NCBI RefSeq assembly: GCF_016714285.1
Contig: NZ_JADJNN010000025.1
Span: 16,390-80,389 of the forward strand
Origin: Nannocystis sp.
GTDB lineage: Bacteria; Myxococcota_A; Polyangia; Nannocystales; Nannocystaceae
Direction of reading: 5' to 3'
Length of the DNA: 64,000 bases
How positions within the stretch are numbered: the first letter of the stretch is position 1; each line of letters opens with the position of its first letter. This document shows positions 16,063 to 24,255 of the stretch, piece after piece. The notes below the pieces were generated by a model that saw only the letters and a list, made by a program, of their open reading frames with translations, did no database searches and was not told where the DNA came from. Position numbers and translations under genes: made by a program.

Positions 16063-19000
16063 TCATGGTGATGAGATTTCGCCGAGCTGGTGCTGGACGC
16101 GGGTGCGTTCGGGCGTGAAGGGCTCGCCGAGGACTGTGTAGATATCGCGGGCGCGGGTGAGCAGGGCGCGGGCTTCATCGGTCTGTGCCGGGTCGGCGGC
16201 GAGGAGGGCTCGTGCCAGGTCGTGCGCTGTCGCGGCGAGGTCGGGGTCGTCGGGATCGAGGCGGGCCGCGACGAGGGTGAGGGCGGGGCGCAGGAGGTCG
16301 ATCGCGGCGTCGGCGTCGCCGCGGGCGAGGTGGGCGCGGGCGAGGCTGCGGCGGGCGAGGGCGAGGTCGAGGGCGTGGTCGCCGGGGAGGGCGGCGAGCG
16401 TGGTGACGGCGGCGTCGGCTGTGGTGAGGGCGGCGTCGGGATCGGCGAGGGCGAGGGCGGCTTCGGCGAGCAGGCGGCGGGTCTCGGCGGTGATCGCTGG
16501 GTCGGGGTCGGGGAGGGCCTCGCTGATGGCGAGGGCGCGACGGAGCTGCGTGCGGGCCTCGGCGGGGAGATCGAGGCGGAGCAGGCCGGCGCCGGCGCGT
16601 TGCAGGAAGGAGGCGGTGATTCGGTGGTGTTCGCCGAAGCCGGCCTGGCAGTCGGCGACGATGTGGGCGTAGCGCGCCTGGGCCTCGCGGGGGTCGGTCA
16701 GGGCGTCGGCGAGGGTGGTCTCGGCGTTGATGCGAGTGAGTGCATCGTCGGTGGCGGTGGCGGCGAGGGCTCGCTCGGCGAGGGCGCGGGCGCTGGTGAA
16801 GCGGCGGAAGTAGCTGTCGAGGCGGGACAGGCGGATCGCGGGCCAGACGCTGCGCTGGGAGGCGTCGGCGCTGGTGAAGTCCTGGTCGAGGAAGGCGGCG
16901 AGGCGCTCGCGGGCGGCCTGCTTGCGGCCGAGGGCGTACAGGGCGGCGGCCTCGTAGGTGGCGAGCTCGAGCACGAGCGGGTGCGCGTCGCCGAGGGCGG
17001 CGCTGGCCTGGGCGATCGCGGCGCGGTACGAGGCGAGGGCGGCCTCGAAGTCGCGGGCGTCGTACTCGAGCAGGCCGAGGTTGATGCGGGTGCGGGCGAG
17101 GTCGAGGGGGGTCGGGCCCGTGGTGACGGCGAGGTCGCGGGGGGTCGGGCCCGCGGTCGGATCCGGGGTGACGGTGAGGGCGTCGCGGGTCGGGCCCGCG
17201 GTGACGGCGAGGGCGTCGCGGTAGAAGTTGCGGGCGCGATCGAAGTCGTGGCCGCGGTAGGCGACGGCGCCGCGGTTGATGGCGGCGAGCCAGCGCAGCG
17301 CGCCGTCGCGGGGGAAGCGAGCCGCGTGGGCGGCGATGAGGTCGTCCTCGGCGGCGCTGCGCTCAAGCTGGCCGAGGAGGGCGCCGCGGACGAAGTGGCG
17401 GCGGATCAGGGCCTCGGCGGCAGTGCGGTCGGCACGGCCCGCGATGCCGCTGCGCACGGCGAGGGAGAGGGCGGCGTCGGCCTCCTCGCCGCGGCCCTGC
17501 TCGAGGGCGATGGTTCCGCGGGCGAGCGCGGACTCGGCGATCAGCGGATGAAAGCCGAGGGTCTCGGCGCGGGCGAGGGTCTGCTGCGCGGCCGAGGCGG
17601 CGGGGCCGAGGCGGCCGGTGCTGGCGAGGGTGGCGATCTCGGCGAGGGTGGTCCGCAGGGTCGCGACGGCGGTCGCGGTCGAGGGGTCGTCGGGGGGCGG
17701 GGTCTCGGCGGTGAAGGTGGCGACGTCGCTGCAGCCGGTGAGGGAAGGCAGGGTGAGGGCGGCCTCGACGGCGCGCTCGATGATGCCGGCGTCGGGGTGA
17801 ACGAGGAGCTCGGTGAGGGCGACGAAGCTGGCGCGTCGGCGATCGAGGCAGGCCATGCGCAGGTCGAGCAGCGCCGCGGACTGTTCGCCGCTGCGGTGGG
17901 CCTCGCAGGTGTCGCGTCGCATCGTCGACCAGGCGCCGGCGTAGTCGCCGAGGAGCGGGGTCAGGCGGCGGGCGGTGTCGGCGGCGTAGGGGAGGCCGGT
18001 GGTGGCGAAGGCGGTGGTGACGGCGGCGGCGCGGGCGTCGTTCCACACGTCGGTCAGGGCGAAGGCGGGGCCGCTGCACGGGGAGGCTCCGCTGTGCTGC
18101 GCGAGGGCCCAGGTGCCGCCGCCGACGACGGCGCTGAGGGCCGCGGCGAGGCCGAGGTTGCGGCGACGGGCGGCGGGGTCGCGCTCGAGGGCGTCGCACA
18201 GGTCGGTCATGGACGCGAAGCGGTCGCTGGGTTGGCGGGCGAGGCCGCGGAGGACCAGGCGCTGCACCCAGGCGGGCACGTCGGAAGCCGATGGCGGCGG
18301 GCGGACGATGCCGGCGAGCACGGCGTCGGCGAGCGCGGGCAGGGAGTCGCCGGCGAAGGGGAGCTGGCCGTGGAGGGCCTCGTAGAGCGACACGGCGAAG
18401 CTGAATTGATCGCTGCGCTCGTCGACGGGTTCGCCGGCCAGCTGCTCGGGGGCCATGTACGCGGGCGTGCCCATGAGGGCGCCGGTGCGAGTCAGGGGCT
18501 GGGCGAGGGCGCCGGTCGGGGTGTTGGCGATGGTGGCGCGGTGCGGGTCCGGGAGGGCGGCGCGGGCGAGGCCGAAGTCGAGGACCTTGACGCGGCCGTC
18601 GTCGACGCCGCCCTCGACGAGCATGACGTTGTGGGGTTTGAAGTCGCGGTGGATGACGCCGGCGCGGTGGGCCGCGGCGAGGCCGCGGCCGGCCTCGATG
18701 TAGATGCGGAGGGTCGCGCGCCAGTGGGGTCGGCGTTCGGGCCAGCGCTCGAGGCTGATGCCGCGGATGTGCTCCATGACGACGAAGGTCTGGCCGCGAT
18801 GCTGGCCGACCTCGATGACGGCGACGACGTTGGCGTGGGCGACCCGGGCCATCGCCTGGGCCTCGCGGAGCAGGCGGGCCTCGGCCTGGCCGGGGGAGGC
18901 GGTGAGCAGCTTGATCGCGACCCGGCGGTCGAGTTCGGGGTCGTAGGCGGCGTAGACGATGCCCATGCCGCCCTGGCCGATGCGGTCGAGGAGCGTGTAG

Positions 19001-19332
19001 CGGCCGATCCGCGTCGCTGCGGCCTGGCCGGGGAACAGGCGCGCGGCGAGCAGGTCCTCCATGCGGCGTTCGTGCTCGTCGTCGAGGTCGGGGAAGGCGA
19101 GCGGGGGGTCCTGGTCGGCGCGCAGGAGGGTGTCGCGCTGGGTGTCGGCGTCGTCGCCCGGGAGCGTGCCGGCGCTGCCGAGCTCGAGCGACGCGGCGAT
19201 CGGCCGCGCGGCGCCGTTGTTGGGTCTGGCCATGGTCGTGTCCTCGCCCTGCACAGGTAGAGCGGGCGGGGTGATCAATTCATCCGCCACGTCGGGGGGC
19301 GCCGGGGCACCGGGTTCAGGTGCCGATCCCAT
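16063..19332 (-). CDS. Transmembrane Ser/Thr protein kinase with a C-terminal TPR region
   Basis: 1089 residues. The kinase domain spans about 109-375: glycine loop IGQGGMG (118-124), Lys141 in VAIKLL, HRD (228-230), DFG (252-254) and APE (294-296), so all catalytic residues are present. A single transmembrane helix lies at about 392-411, and the remaining ~680 residues are helical TPR-like repeats that would face outward. It should phosphorylate regulators in response to a signal sensed by the TPR part. The ATG overlaps the end of the ECF sigma gene by 17 bp, so sigma and kinase are co-expressed; this pairing is common in myxobacteria. The alternative ATG at residue 34 would remove only disordered sequence. 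Confidence 0.92.
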   Translation of the reverse strand: MGSAPEPGAPAPPDVADELITPPALPVQGEDTTMARPNNGAARPIAASLELGSAGTLPGDDADTQRDTLLRADQDPPLAFPDLDDEHERRMEDLLAARLFPGQAAATRIGRYTLLDRIGQGGMGIVYAAYDPELDRRVAIKLLTASPGQAEARLLREAQAMARVAHANVVAVIEVGQHRGQTFVVMEHIRGISLERWPERRPHWRATLRIYIEAGRGLAAAHRAGVIHRDFKPHNVMLVEGGVDDGRVKVLDFGLARAALPDPHRATIANTPTGALAQPLTRTGALMGTPAYMAPEQLAGEPVDERSDQFSFAVSLYEALHGQLPFAGDSLPALADAVLAGIVRPPPSASDVPAWVQRLVLRGLARQPSDRFASMTDLCDALERDPAARRRNLGLAAALSAVVGGGTWALAQHSGASPCSGPAFALTDVWNDARAAAVTTAFATTGLPYAADTARRLTPLLGDYAGAWSTMRRDTCEAHRSGEQSAALLDLRMACLDRRRASFVALTELLVHPDAGIIERAVEAALTLPSLTGCSDVATFTAETPPPDDPSTATAVATLRTTLAEIATLASTGRLGPAASAAQQTLARAETLGFHPLIAESALARGTIALEQGRGEEADAALSLAVRSGIAGRADRTAAEALIRRHFVRGALLGQLERSAAEDDLIAAHAARFPRDGALRWLAAINRGAVAYRGHDFDRARNFYRDALAVTAGPTRDALTVTPDPTAGPTPRDLAVTTGPTPLDLARTRINLGLLEYDARDFEAALASYRAAIAQASAALGDAHPLVLELATYEAAALYALGRKQAARERLAAFLDQDFTSADASQRSVWPAIRLSRLDSYFRRFTSARALAERALAATATDDALTRINAETTLADALTDPREAQARYAHIVADCQAGFGEHHRITASFLQRAGAGLLRLDLPAEARTQLRRALAISEALPDPDPAITAETRRLLAEAALALADPDAALTTADAAVTTLAALPGDHALDLALARRSLARAHLARGDADAAIDLLRPALTLVAARLDPDDPDLAATAHDLARALLAADPAQTDEARALLTRARDIYTVLGEPFTPERTRVQHQLGEISSP

Positions 19333-19927
19333 CGCGGATCCTCTGGGCCCAGGTCGCGAGGCCCTCGATCGTGCTCTCGCGGATCGCGGGCGGGGCCGTG
19401 CTGGCCTGGATGATCTGCTCGAGGCGCAGGCGTGCGCGGCGGATCTTGGTGCGGACGGTGGGCTCGGGCATCTCGAGCGCGTCGCCGATCTCGTGCGCGC
19501 GCATGCCCTCCCAGTAGTACATCTCGAGGATGATCTGGCCCTCGAGGGGGAGCGTGCGGAGGGCGCGGAGCAGGAGATCGACCTCGCGGGCGTGGGCGAG
19601 GAGCGTGCCCGGGGTCGGGCGCAGGTCCTCGACGGAGACCGAGCCGAAGTCGAGGTGGTCGCGGTCGCGACGGGCGAGGCGGTAGTGGTCGAAGAGGACG
19701 TTGCGGGCGACGCCGCAGAGGAACGCCCGGAACGAGGCGTCGCCGCGGATGCGGTCGCGGGCCTCGAGGCAGGCGAGGAAGGTGCGCTGGACCAGGTCGT
19801 GGGCGCTCGTGCCGGCCTTGTTGTGGAAGAAGCGGAGGATCAGCTGGTAGTGGCGGCGAAACAGCTGCTCACCCGCCCGGTCGTCGCCGGCCTGCCAGGC
19901 GCGGAGGAGGTCGTGGTCGCCGTCCAC
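19316..19927 (-). CDS. ECF-family RNA polymerase sigma factor
   Basis: About 203 residues from GTG 19927. Region 2 (LRAWQAGDDRAGEQLFRRH to VARNVLFDHYR) and region 4 (LPLEGQIILEMYYWEGM, then the HTH EIGDALEMPEPTVRTKIRRAR) are complete, and there is no region 3. It should direct transcription of a small regulon. It is the promoter-proximal gene of a two-gene unit with the overlapping kinase, which probably controls it. An in-frame ATG at 19963 would add 12 residues; no ribosome binding site decides between them. No anti-sigma factor is seen nearby. Confidence 0.9.
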   Translation of the reverse strand: MDGDHDLLRAWQAGDDRAGEQLFRRHYQLILRFFHNKAGTSAHDLVQRTFLACLEARDRIRGDASFRAFLCGVARNVLFDHYRLARRDRDHLDFGSVSVEDLRPTPGTLLAHAREVDLLLRALRTLPLEGQIILEMYYWEGMRAHEIGDALEMPEPTVRTKIRRARLRLEQIIQASTAPPAIRESTIEGLATWAQRIRDGIGT

Positions 19928-20006
19928 GGGGCCATGGTAGCGGTGTGGGGTCCGCCTGGACATCGTCGGTCGCGCAGATCCGGGCGGCGAAAAAAAAAGC
20001 GGGCCT

Positions 20007-20017
20007 GGTGAATTGAA
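20007..20017 (+). promoter_or_regulatory. Candidate promoter element GGTGAATTGAA
   Basis: The 11-mer GGTGAATTGAA lies 52 bp before the ATG of the ADYC lipoprotein. The same 11-mer occurs before the next lipoprotein gene (21232). It resembles the -35 half of an ECF-type promoter, and the adjacent divergent ECF sigma factor would be the obvious reader. No common -10 box at constant spacing is evident, so this is tentative. Confidence 0.35.
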
Positions 20018-20069
20018 GCGGCGGGTCGTTCTACGGGAAGTTGCGAGACCCTCGACGGAGATGCCGACC

Positions 20070-21104
20070 ATGCCTTGCCGATTTCGCCCCGCCACGATCA
20101 CCCTCGCCCTCACTGCCGCCCTCACTGCCGCCTGCGACGGGTCCATCCCGGACGATCCCGGGGAGCTGGAATTTCGCGACAGCGCGGGCCAGGGCGGCCC
20201 GGTCTTCAACACGCCCAAGATCTTCACCTCGGAGGTCGCGGCGGTCGACACCCAGGGGCAGGCCCTCGCCGGGGTCGTGCTGGTGGACGTCCAGATCGAT
20301 GAGGGTGGCGGGCAATACACCTCGATCGACGCGGGCAGCCTCGACGTCGATCACGGCACGCTGATGGCGCTGGTGGGCGGGAGCCTCGTCGAGGGCGGCG
20401 CCTTCATCGGCTCGCAGTGGACCTTCGACGTCGAGGGGGACAGCGTGACGGCGCGGCTGACGACGGTCGTGACCTCGGACGTGGCCGGGCTGTGGGACCC
20501 GGGCTCGATCAACGAGCTGCGCAAGCTCGACCCGGAGCGGCTGGTCTACACCTTTGAGTGGTTCGACGGCGACGTGTGGCACACGACCTGCGAGGAGGAC
20601 GCGGTGGGTGGGGCGCGGACGGTGATCTACGGAGATATCGTGGTCGACCACAAACTCGGGAACATCAGCGCGCGGCCAAACACGGTGTATTTCGGGTGCA
20701 TCTCTGGGGCGGTCGGCAAGGCCGCGCTGTGGGGATATGCGCCGGACAGCCCGTCGGAGGCGAGCGTGCCGCTGCCAGCGTTCACGACGGCGACGCGGAT
20801 GGTGCGCGCCGATTACTGCGCCGACGGGGTGCCGCACACCAACGTCGGCAATCCGGTGACGATGCGGGATCGCTGGGCTATCAACGACTTCGACGCCGCG
20901 CCCGTGATCTTCACGACCGAGGCGGTGTGGCAGGTCGGGGGGCGGGCGAAGTGTCTGCGGAAGATGCGGGATACGGGGGCGCTGCTGATCGTCGATCATG
21001 TGTGTGCGAACGGTCAGGTGATCCCGCGCTGTAGCAGCGACGCGGTGATCGAGAATCGCTGGACGACGCTCAGCTACGGGGATCTGTGGACCAAGACCCC
21101 GTGA
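20070..21104 (+). CDS. ADYC-domain lipoprotein
   Basis: 344 residues. The signal peptide (ITLALTAALTAAC) has a lipobox cysteine at about residue 22. The body carries the name-giving motif in MVRADYCADG with flanking cysteine- and tryptophan-rich segments (HTTCEED, FGCISGAVGKAALWGYAP, RDRWAINDF), which fits the ADYC domain found in myxobacterial outer-surface proteins of unknown function. ATG 20070 is preferred because GGAG lies nine bases upstream and the signal peptide starts there; an ATG at 20061 and a longer frame to 20013 also exist. It is divergent from the sigma/kinase unit. Confidence 0.85.
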   Translation: MPCRFRPATITLALTAALTAACDGSIPDDPGELEFRDSAGQGGPVFNTPKIFTSEVAAVDTQGQALAGVVLVDVQIDEGGGQYTSIDAGSLDVDHGTLMALVGGSLVEGGAFIGSQWTFDVEGDSVTARLTTVVTSDVAGLWDPGSINELRKLDPERLVYTFEWFDGDVWHTTCEEDAVGGARTVIYGDIVVDHKLGNISARPNTVYFGCISGAVGKAALWGYAPDSPSEASVPLPAFTTATRMVRADYCADGVPHTNVGNPVTMRDRWAINDFDAAPVIFTTEAVWQVGGRAKCLRKMRDTGALLIVDHVCANGQVIPRCSSDAVIENRWTTLSYGDLWTKTP

Positions 21105-21231
21105 AGCTCCTGAGACGACGCCACACGTACGAGTCGACCCGGTTGAACTTCACGGCGGCGTTCTCGGTGCGAACGTAGCACCCCAGCCGCCCGATGCCCC
21201 TCCGCACGCGTTCGAAGAATTCGTCGCCGCC

Positions 21232-21242
21232 GGTGAATTGAA
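21232..21242 (+). promoter_or_regulatory. Second copy of candidate promoter element GGTGAATTGAA
   Basis: The 11-mer is identical to the one at 20007 and lies 62 bp before the ATG of the next lipoprotein gene. Sharing between two adjacent lipoprotein genes suggests co-regulation; the evidence is only the repeat and its position. Confidence 0.35.
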
Positions 21243-21304
21243 ATCTCCGGCCTCCTGACTACAGCAACGACGGCCTTTGGGTGCGTCTTCCCCGGAGAAC
21301 TACC

Positions 21305-21934
21305 ATGCCGAACCTCGAGAAATTGCGGCCGGGCGTCTTGAATCAGGACGTCCGACGAGTGCGCGCCCCCTGGCTCTTGACCGCGGCCCTCCTGCTCGCG
21401 TGCCCCGCGGACGAGGACGCGCCGACGACATCGGAGGACGCGACCGACACCTCGACCGAAGACTCCACTGCGCCGACCACCACCGCCGCCACCTCGACGC
21501 CCTCGACCGACGACTCGAACTCGACGACCGCCGACGACCCCCAGGCGGAGACGACCGAGACGACCAGCGGCAGCACGACCGCCCCGGACGCCACCACGAC
21601 GGACGCCACCGGGACGACCTCCGCCGACACGACGAGCACGACAGACGCGACCACCGGCGGCAGCGCCACCCTCCCGGAGGCGTGTCATACGCTGTGCGTG
21701 AAGGCCCTCGGCGAGTGCGACATCCCCTGGCCCCTCGACAGCGTCGACCTCTGTACGCAAAGCTGCATCAACAACTTCGCGGAGGATATGGGCGCCTGCC
21801 GAGAGGCCGCGATCGACTACCTCGACTGCGTCGTCACGCTCGAGTGCCCCGCGATCTCCAACGCCATCTTCCAGGGCGAGCCTGGCGACTGCGTCGACGC
21901 CGCCGTGGTGTACAACGACGTGTGCAGCAACTAG
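21305..21934 (+). CDS. Lipoprotein with Thr/Ser/Asp linker and a small Cys-rich C-terminal domain
   Basis: 209 residues from ATG 21305, which has GGAG seven bases upstream. The signal peptide (WLLTAALLLAC) has a lipobox cysteine, followed by about 90 residues of Thr/Ser/Asp/Glu linker. The last ~75 residues contain eight cysteines with C-x3-C pairs (CHTLCVKALGECD, CTQSCINNF, YLDCVVTLEC), which should form a disulfide-bonded helical knob. Such linker-plus-knob lipoproteins are repeated many times in Nannocystis-like genomes; the function is unknown. Confidence 0.75.
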   Translation: MPNLEKLRPGVLNQDVRRVRAPWLLTAALLLACPADEDAPTTSEDATDTSTEDSTAPTTTAATSTPSTDDSNSTTADDPQAETTETTSGSTTAPDATTTDATGTTSADTTSTTDATTGGSATLPEACHTLCVKALGECDIPWPLDSVDLCTQSCINNFAEDMGACREAAIDYLDCVVTLECPAISNAIFQGEPGDCVDAAVVYNDVCSN

Positions 21935-22015
21935 CCGGCCGGCCCCCAAACCCGACGCCCTCCAGCGCTGCGCACCGCCTTGGCCCTCGCGCGCGAGCCC
22001 TGAGCTCACGCCTCG

Positions 22016-23038
22016 TCAGCGCATCGCCGCGTAGAACACCAGCTTCCCGCCCTCGGCCTTGTCGCAGAGCTGCGTCTGCGACCACGCGCCCAGCGCGTGA
22101 TTCACATCATAGCCCGCGTCGCCGTCGGCGGCGTTGCTCGAATAACTGTACAGATATTGCCAGTAGCAATCGCAGTTGAGCATCCAGTAGTCGCTCTTGA
22201 TCATGGAGAAGCCCATGTCAATGACGCTGCTGTCGCACGACGGGCCGTCGGGCGCCCCCGACAGCCCGAAGTCGCCGCCCTGCGAATGGTTGTAGTTGGC
22301 CCAGCCGAGGAACGCGGGGGTCGTCTCGCCGTCGCTGCTGGTCAGCTGCACCGCGACCTTGGCGAAGCTCGCCGGCGCGGTCAGCGTCGCGTCGAAGGCC
22401 GGCGCGTCTGCCTTGAGCCAGATCCCGCCCGTGCGCACGAACAGGGTCTCGCTCGCCGCCGCCGCCAGCGCGACCTTGCTCGCCCGGTCCAGGTTGTACG
22501 CCGCGAACACGAGTGGATCACCGGCCACGGCGATATCGCTGACCATCGGCTCCTCGCCGTCGCCGCCCGTCGCCGCGTAGAAGATCGTCCAGCCGCCGCC
22601 GTCGGCGAGCATGTCGCAGAACGCCTTGACCGGCGCGAGCCCGCCGGGCCCATCGAGGTCCACCTTGTAGCCGCCGCTCTTCGCCTCGGGCTCCTGGGCG
22701 TGGATCTGCTTGCACGACGTGGGCAGCGGCACGCAGCTGCCCATCACGCACGACTCCGCGTCCCCGCACCCCCCGTCGTCCATGCACCCAGCGACGCCGG
22801 TCGTCGGGTCGACGCTGCCCGTCGTCGCCGGCCCACCCGTGCTGCTGGTCCCCGCGCCGCCCGTCGTCGGCGCCTCGCCCGTGCTCGTGCCCGTCGTCGC
22901 GTCGGCCCCCGTGCTCGCGCCGCTCGTGCCCGTCTCACCGCTCGCGCTGGTCGGCCCGGACCCGCTGCTCCCGGCGTCGACGAAGCAGGCCGCGACCGCG
23001 ACGATCGCCGCCATGAACGAGATGCGCTGGGGAGTCAC
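22016..23038 (-). CDS. Lipoprotein with a fibrinogen-related C-terminal domain
   Basis: 340 residues from GTG 23038. A signal peptide (FMAAIVAVAAC) with lipobox is followed by a Gly/Ser/Thr linker, a short cysteine-rich EGF-like stretch (CMDDGGCGDAESCVMGSC), and then a fibrinogen-type fold: SCKQI, GGYKVDLDG, APVKAFCDM and GGGWTIFYA. Fibrinogen-related domains bind sugars or acetyl groups on cell surfaces and are mainly known from animals; bacterial forms are typically lipoproteins of myxobacteria. A surface-recognition role is plausible. The longer frame upstream of GTG 23038 lacks a signal peptide and is ignored. Confidence 0.8.
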   Translation of the reverse strand: MTPQRISFMAAIVAVAACFVDAGSSGSGPTSASGETGTSGASTGADATTGTSTGEAPTTGGAGTSSTGGPATTGSVDPTTGVAGCMDDGGCGDAESCVMGSCVPLPTSCKQIHAQEPEAKSGGYKVDLDGPGGLAPVKAFCDMLADGGGWTIFYAATGGDGEEPMVSDIAVAGDPLVFAAYNLDRASKVALAAAASETLFVRTGGIWLKADAPAFDATLTAPASFAKVAVQLTSSDGETTPAFLGWANYNHSQGGDFGLSGAPDGPSCDSSVIDMGFSMIKSDYWMLNCDCYWQYLYSYSSNAADGDAGYDVNHALGAWSQTQLCDKAEGGKLVFYAAMR

Positions 23039-23109
23039 GGGCACCCCGCTAGCGCACCGCCACCGGCACCGCCTGTCAAGCCGCGATCCAGGGCAATTGC
23101 GCACGCCGC

Positions 23110-24255
23110 TCAGCCGCGGATGATCTGCCCCATGCACTCGGCCAGCTTCTCCGGCGTGCACGACAGGATGTCCATGCCGACCTTTCGCAGCTTCTTCGCG
23201 GTCTGGCGGTTGTACTGCGGCTGCGCGTCGTAGCCGAGCGCGCCGAGGCCGATCATCCGCACGTCGGCGCCGGCGAGGCGGGCGACGACGCGGACCAGGT
23301 CGGCCTCCGGGCGCCCCTCATAGAAATCCGTGATGAGCACCACGATCGTGCGCGCCGGCTCGCGGACCAGGCCCGAGCAGTACTCGAGCGCGCGGGTGAT
23401 ATCGGTGCCGCCGCCGAGCTGCACGCTCAGCAGCACGTCGACCGGCGCGCCGACCCTGTCCGTGAGGTCGACGACCTGCGTATCGAACAGCACCAGCGAG
23501 GTCTTCACGCCCGGGAGCTCGGCGAAGATCGAGGCCATCACCGCCGAGAAGATCGCCGACTCGAGCATCGACCCGGATTGATCGACGCACACGATCACGT
23601 GCCACGGTCGCTTGTTCTTCTCGGCCGCGTAGAAGAAGATCCGGTCGACGAACAGCTTGCGCCGCTCGTCGTTCCAGTTGCGCAGGTTTCGCCGCAGCGT
23701 CGTGCGCAGGTCGAGGTTGCGGAACACCCGGCGCGGCGAGTGCCGGTCCTTGCGCAGCGCGCCCGTGATCGCCTGCTGGACCCGGATCTCCAGCTTCTTG
23801 CGCAGCTCCTCCACGACCTTGTCGATCACCTTGCGCGCGAGCACCCGCGTCTTCGGCGTCAGCAGGTCCTTGTGGGTCAGCAGGGTCTTGACCAGCTCGA
23901 CGTTCGGCTCGATGCGGTCGAGCAGGTCCGGCTGATCGAGGATCTCGGAGATGCCCCGCCGCTGGATCATCTCGCGCTCGAGCACCTCGCGGGCCTGCTT
24001 CGGGAACAGCTCGTTGACCCGGTCGATCCACTTCGGCACCGACAACGCCGAGCCCGCCGAGCCGGCGCCGCGGGCCTCGCCGTACACGAACTCGAGGGTC
24101 TGCTCCGCCCCCTGCTGGTCCTCCCCGCCGGCACCGCCCGCGAGGCACACGCCCGCCGCCTCGGCGTCCTTGCCGAGCACCAGGCGCCAGCGCCCGACCA
24201 GCGACTGCGCCGCCGGATCGAGCCCCGCCAGCGTCGTCTTGTTCGCGTTCGTCAA
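23110..24255 (-). CDS. VWA-domain protein of a Yeh-like MoxR operon
   Basis: About 381 residues. A helical N-terminal half (DLLDRIEPNVELVKTLL, then HSPRRVFRNLDLRTTLRRNL) leads to a C-terminal von Willebrand A domain with MIDAS motif DQSGSM (about 226-231), GGGTDI and ITDFYEG. It corresponds in architecture and position to E. coli YehP, the VWA partner of a MoxR ATPase. The TTG at 24255 is chosen because it overlaps the preceding stop by four bases and has AAGGAG eight bases upstream; a GTG at 24264 has no usable ribosome binding site. It is the last gene of a five-gene operon. Confidence 0.85.
   Translation of the reverse strand: MTNANKTTLAGLDPAAQSLVGRWRLVLGKDAEAAGVCLAGGAGGEDQQGAEQTLEFVYGEARGAGSAGSALSVPKWIDRVNELFPKQAREVLEREMIQRRGISEILDQPDLLDRIEPNVELVKTLLTHKDLLTPKTRVLARKVIDKVVEELRKKLEIRVQQAITGALRKDRHSPRRVFRNLDLRTTLRRNLRNWNDERRKLFVDRIFFYAAEKNKRPWHVIVCVDQSGSMLESAIFSAVMASIFAELPGVKTSLVLFDTQVVDLTDRVGAPVDVLLSVQLGGGTDITRALEYCSGLVREPARTIVVLITDFYEGRPEADLVRVVARLAGADVRMIGLGALGYDAQPQYNRQTAKKLRKVGMDILSCTPEKLAECMGQIIRG

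Noticed and set aside
16090..19260. A 1056-residue open frame on the plus strand across the kinase gene
   Set aside because: It is the reverse-complement shadow of the kinase-TPR gene. Its translation is a Gly/Glu/Val/Ala-rich low-complexity string without any domain, as expected from high third-position G+C.
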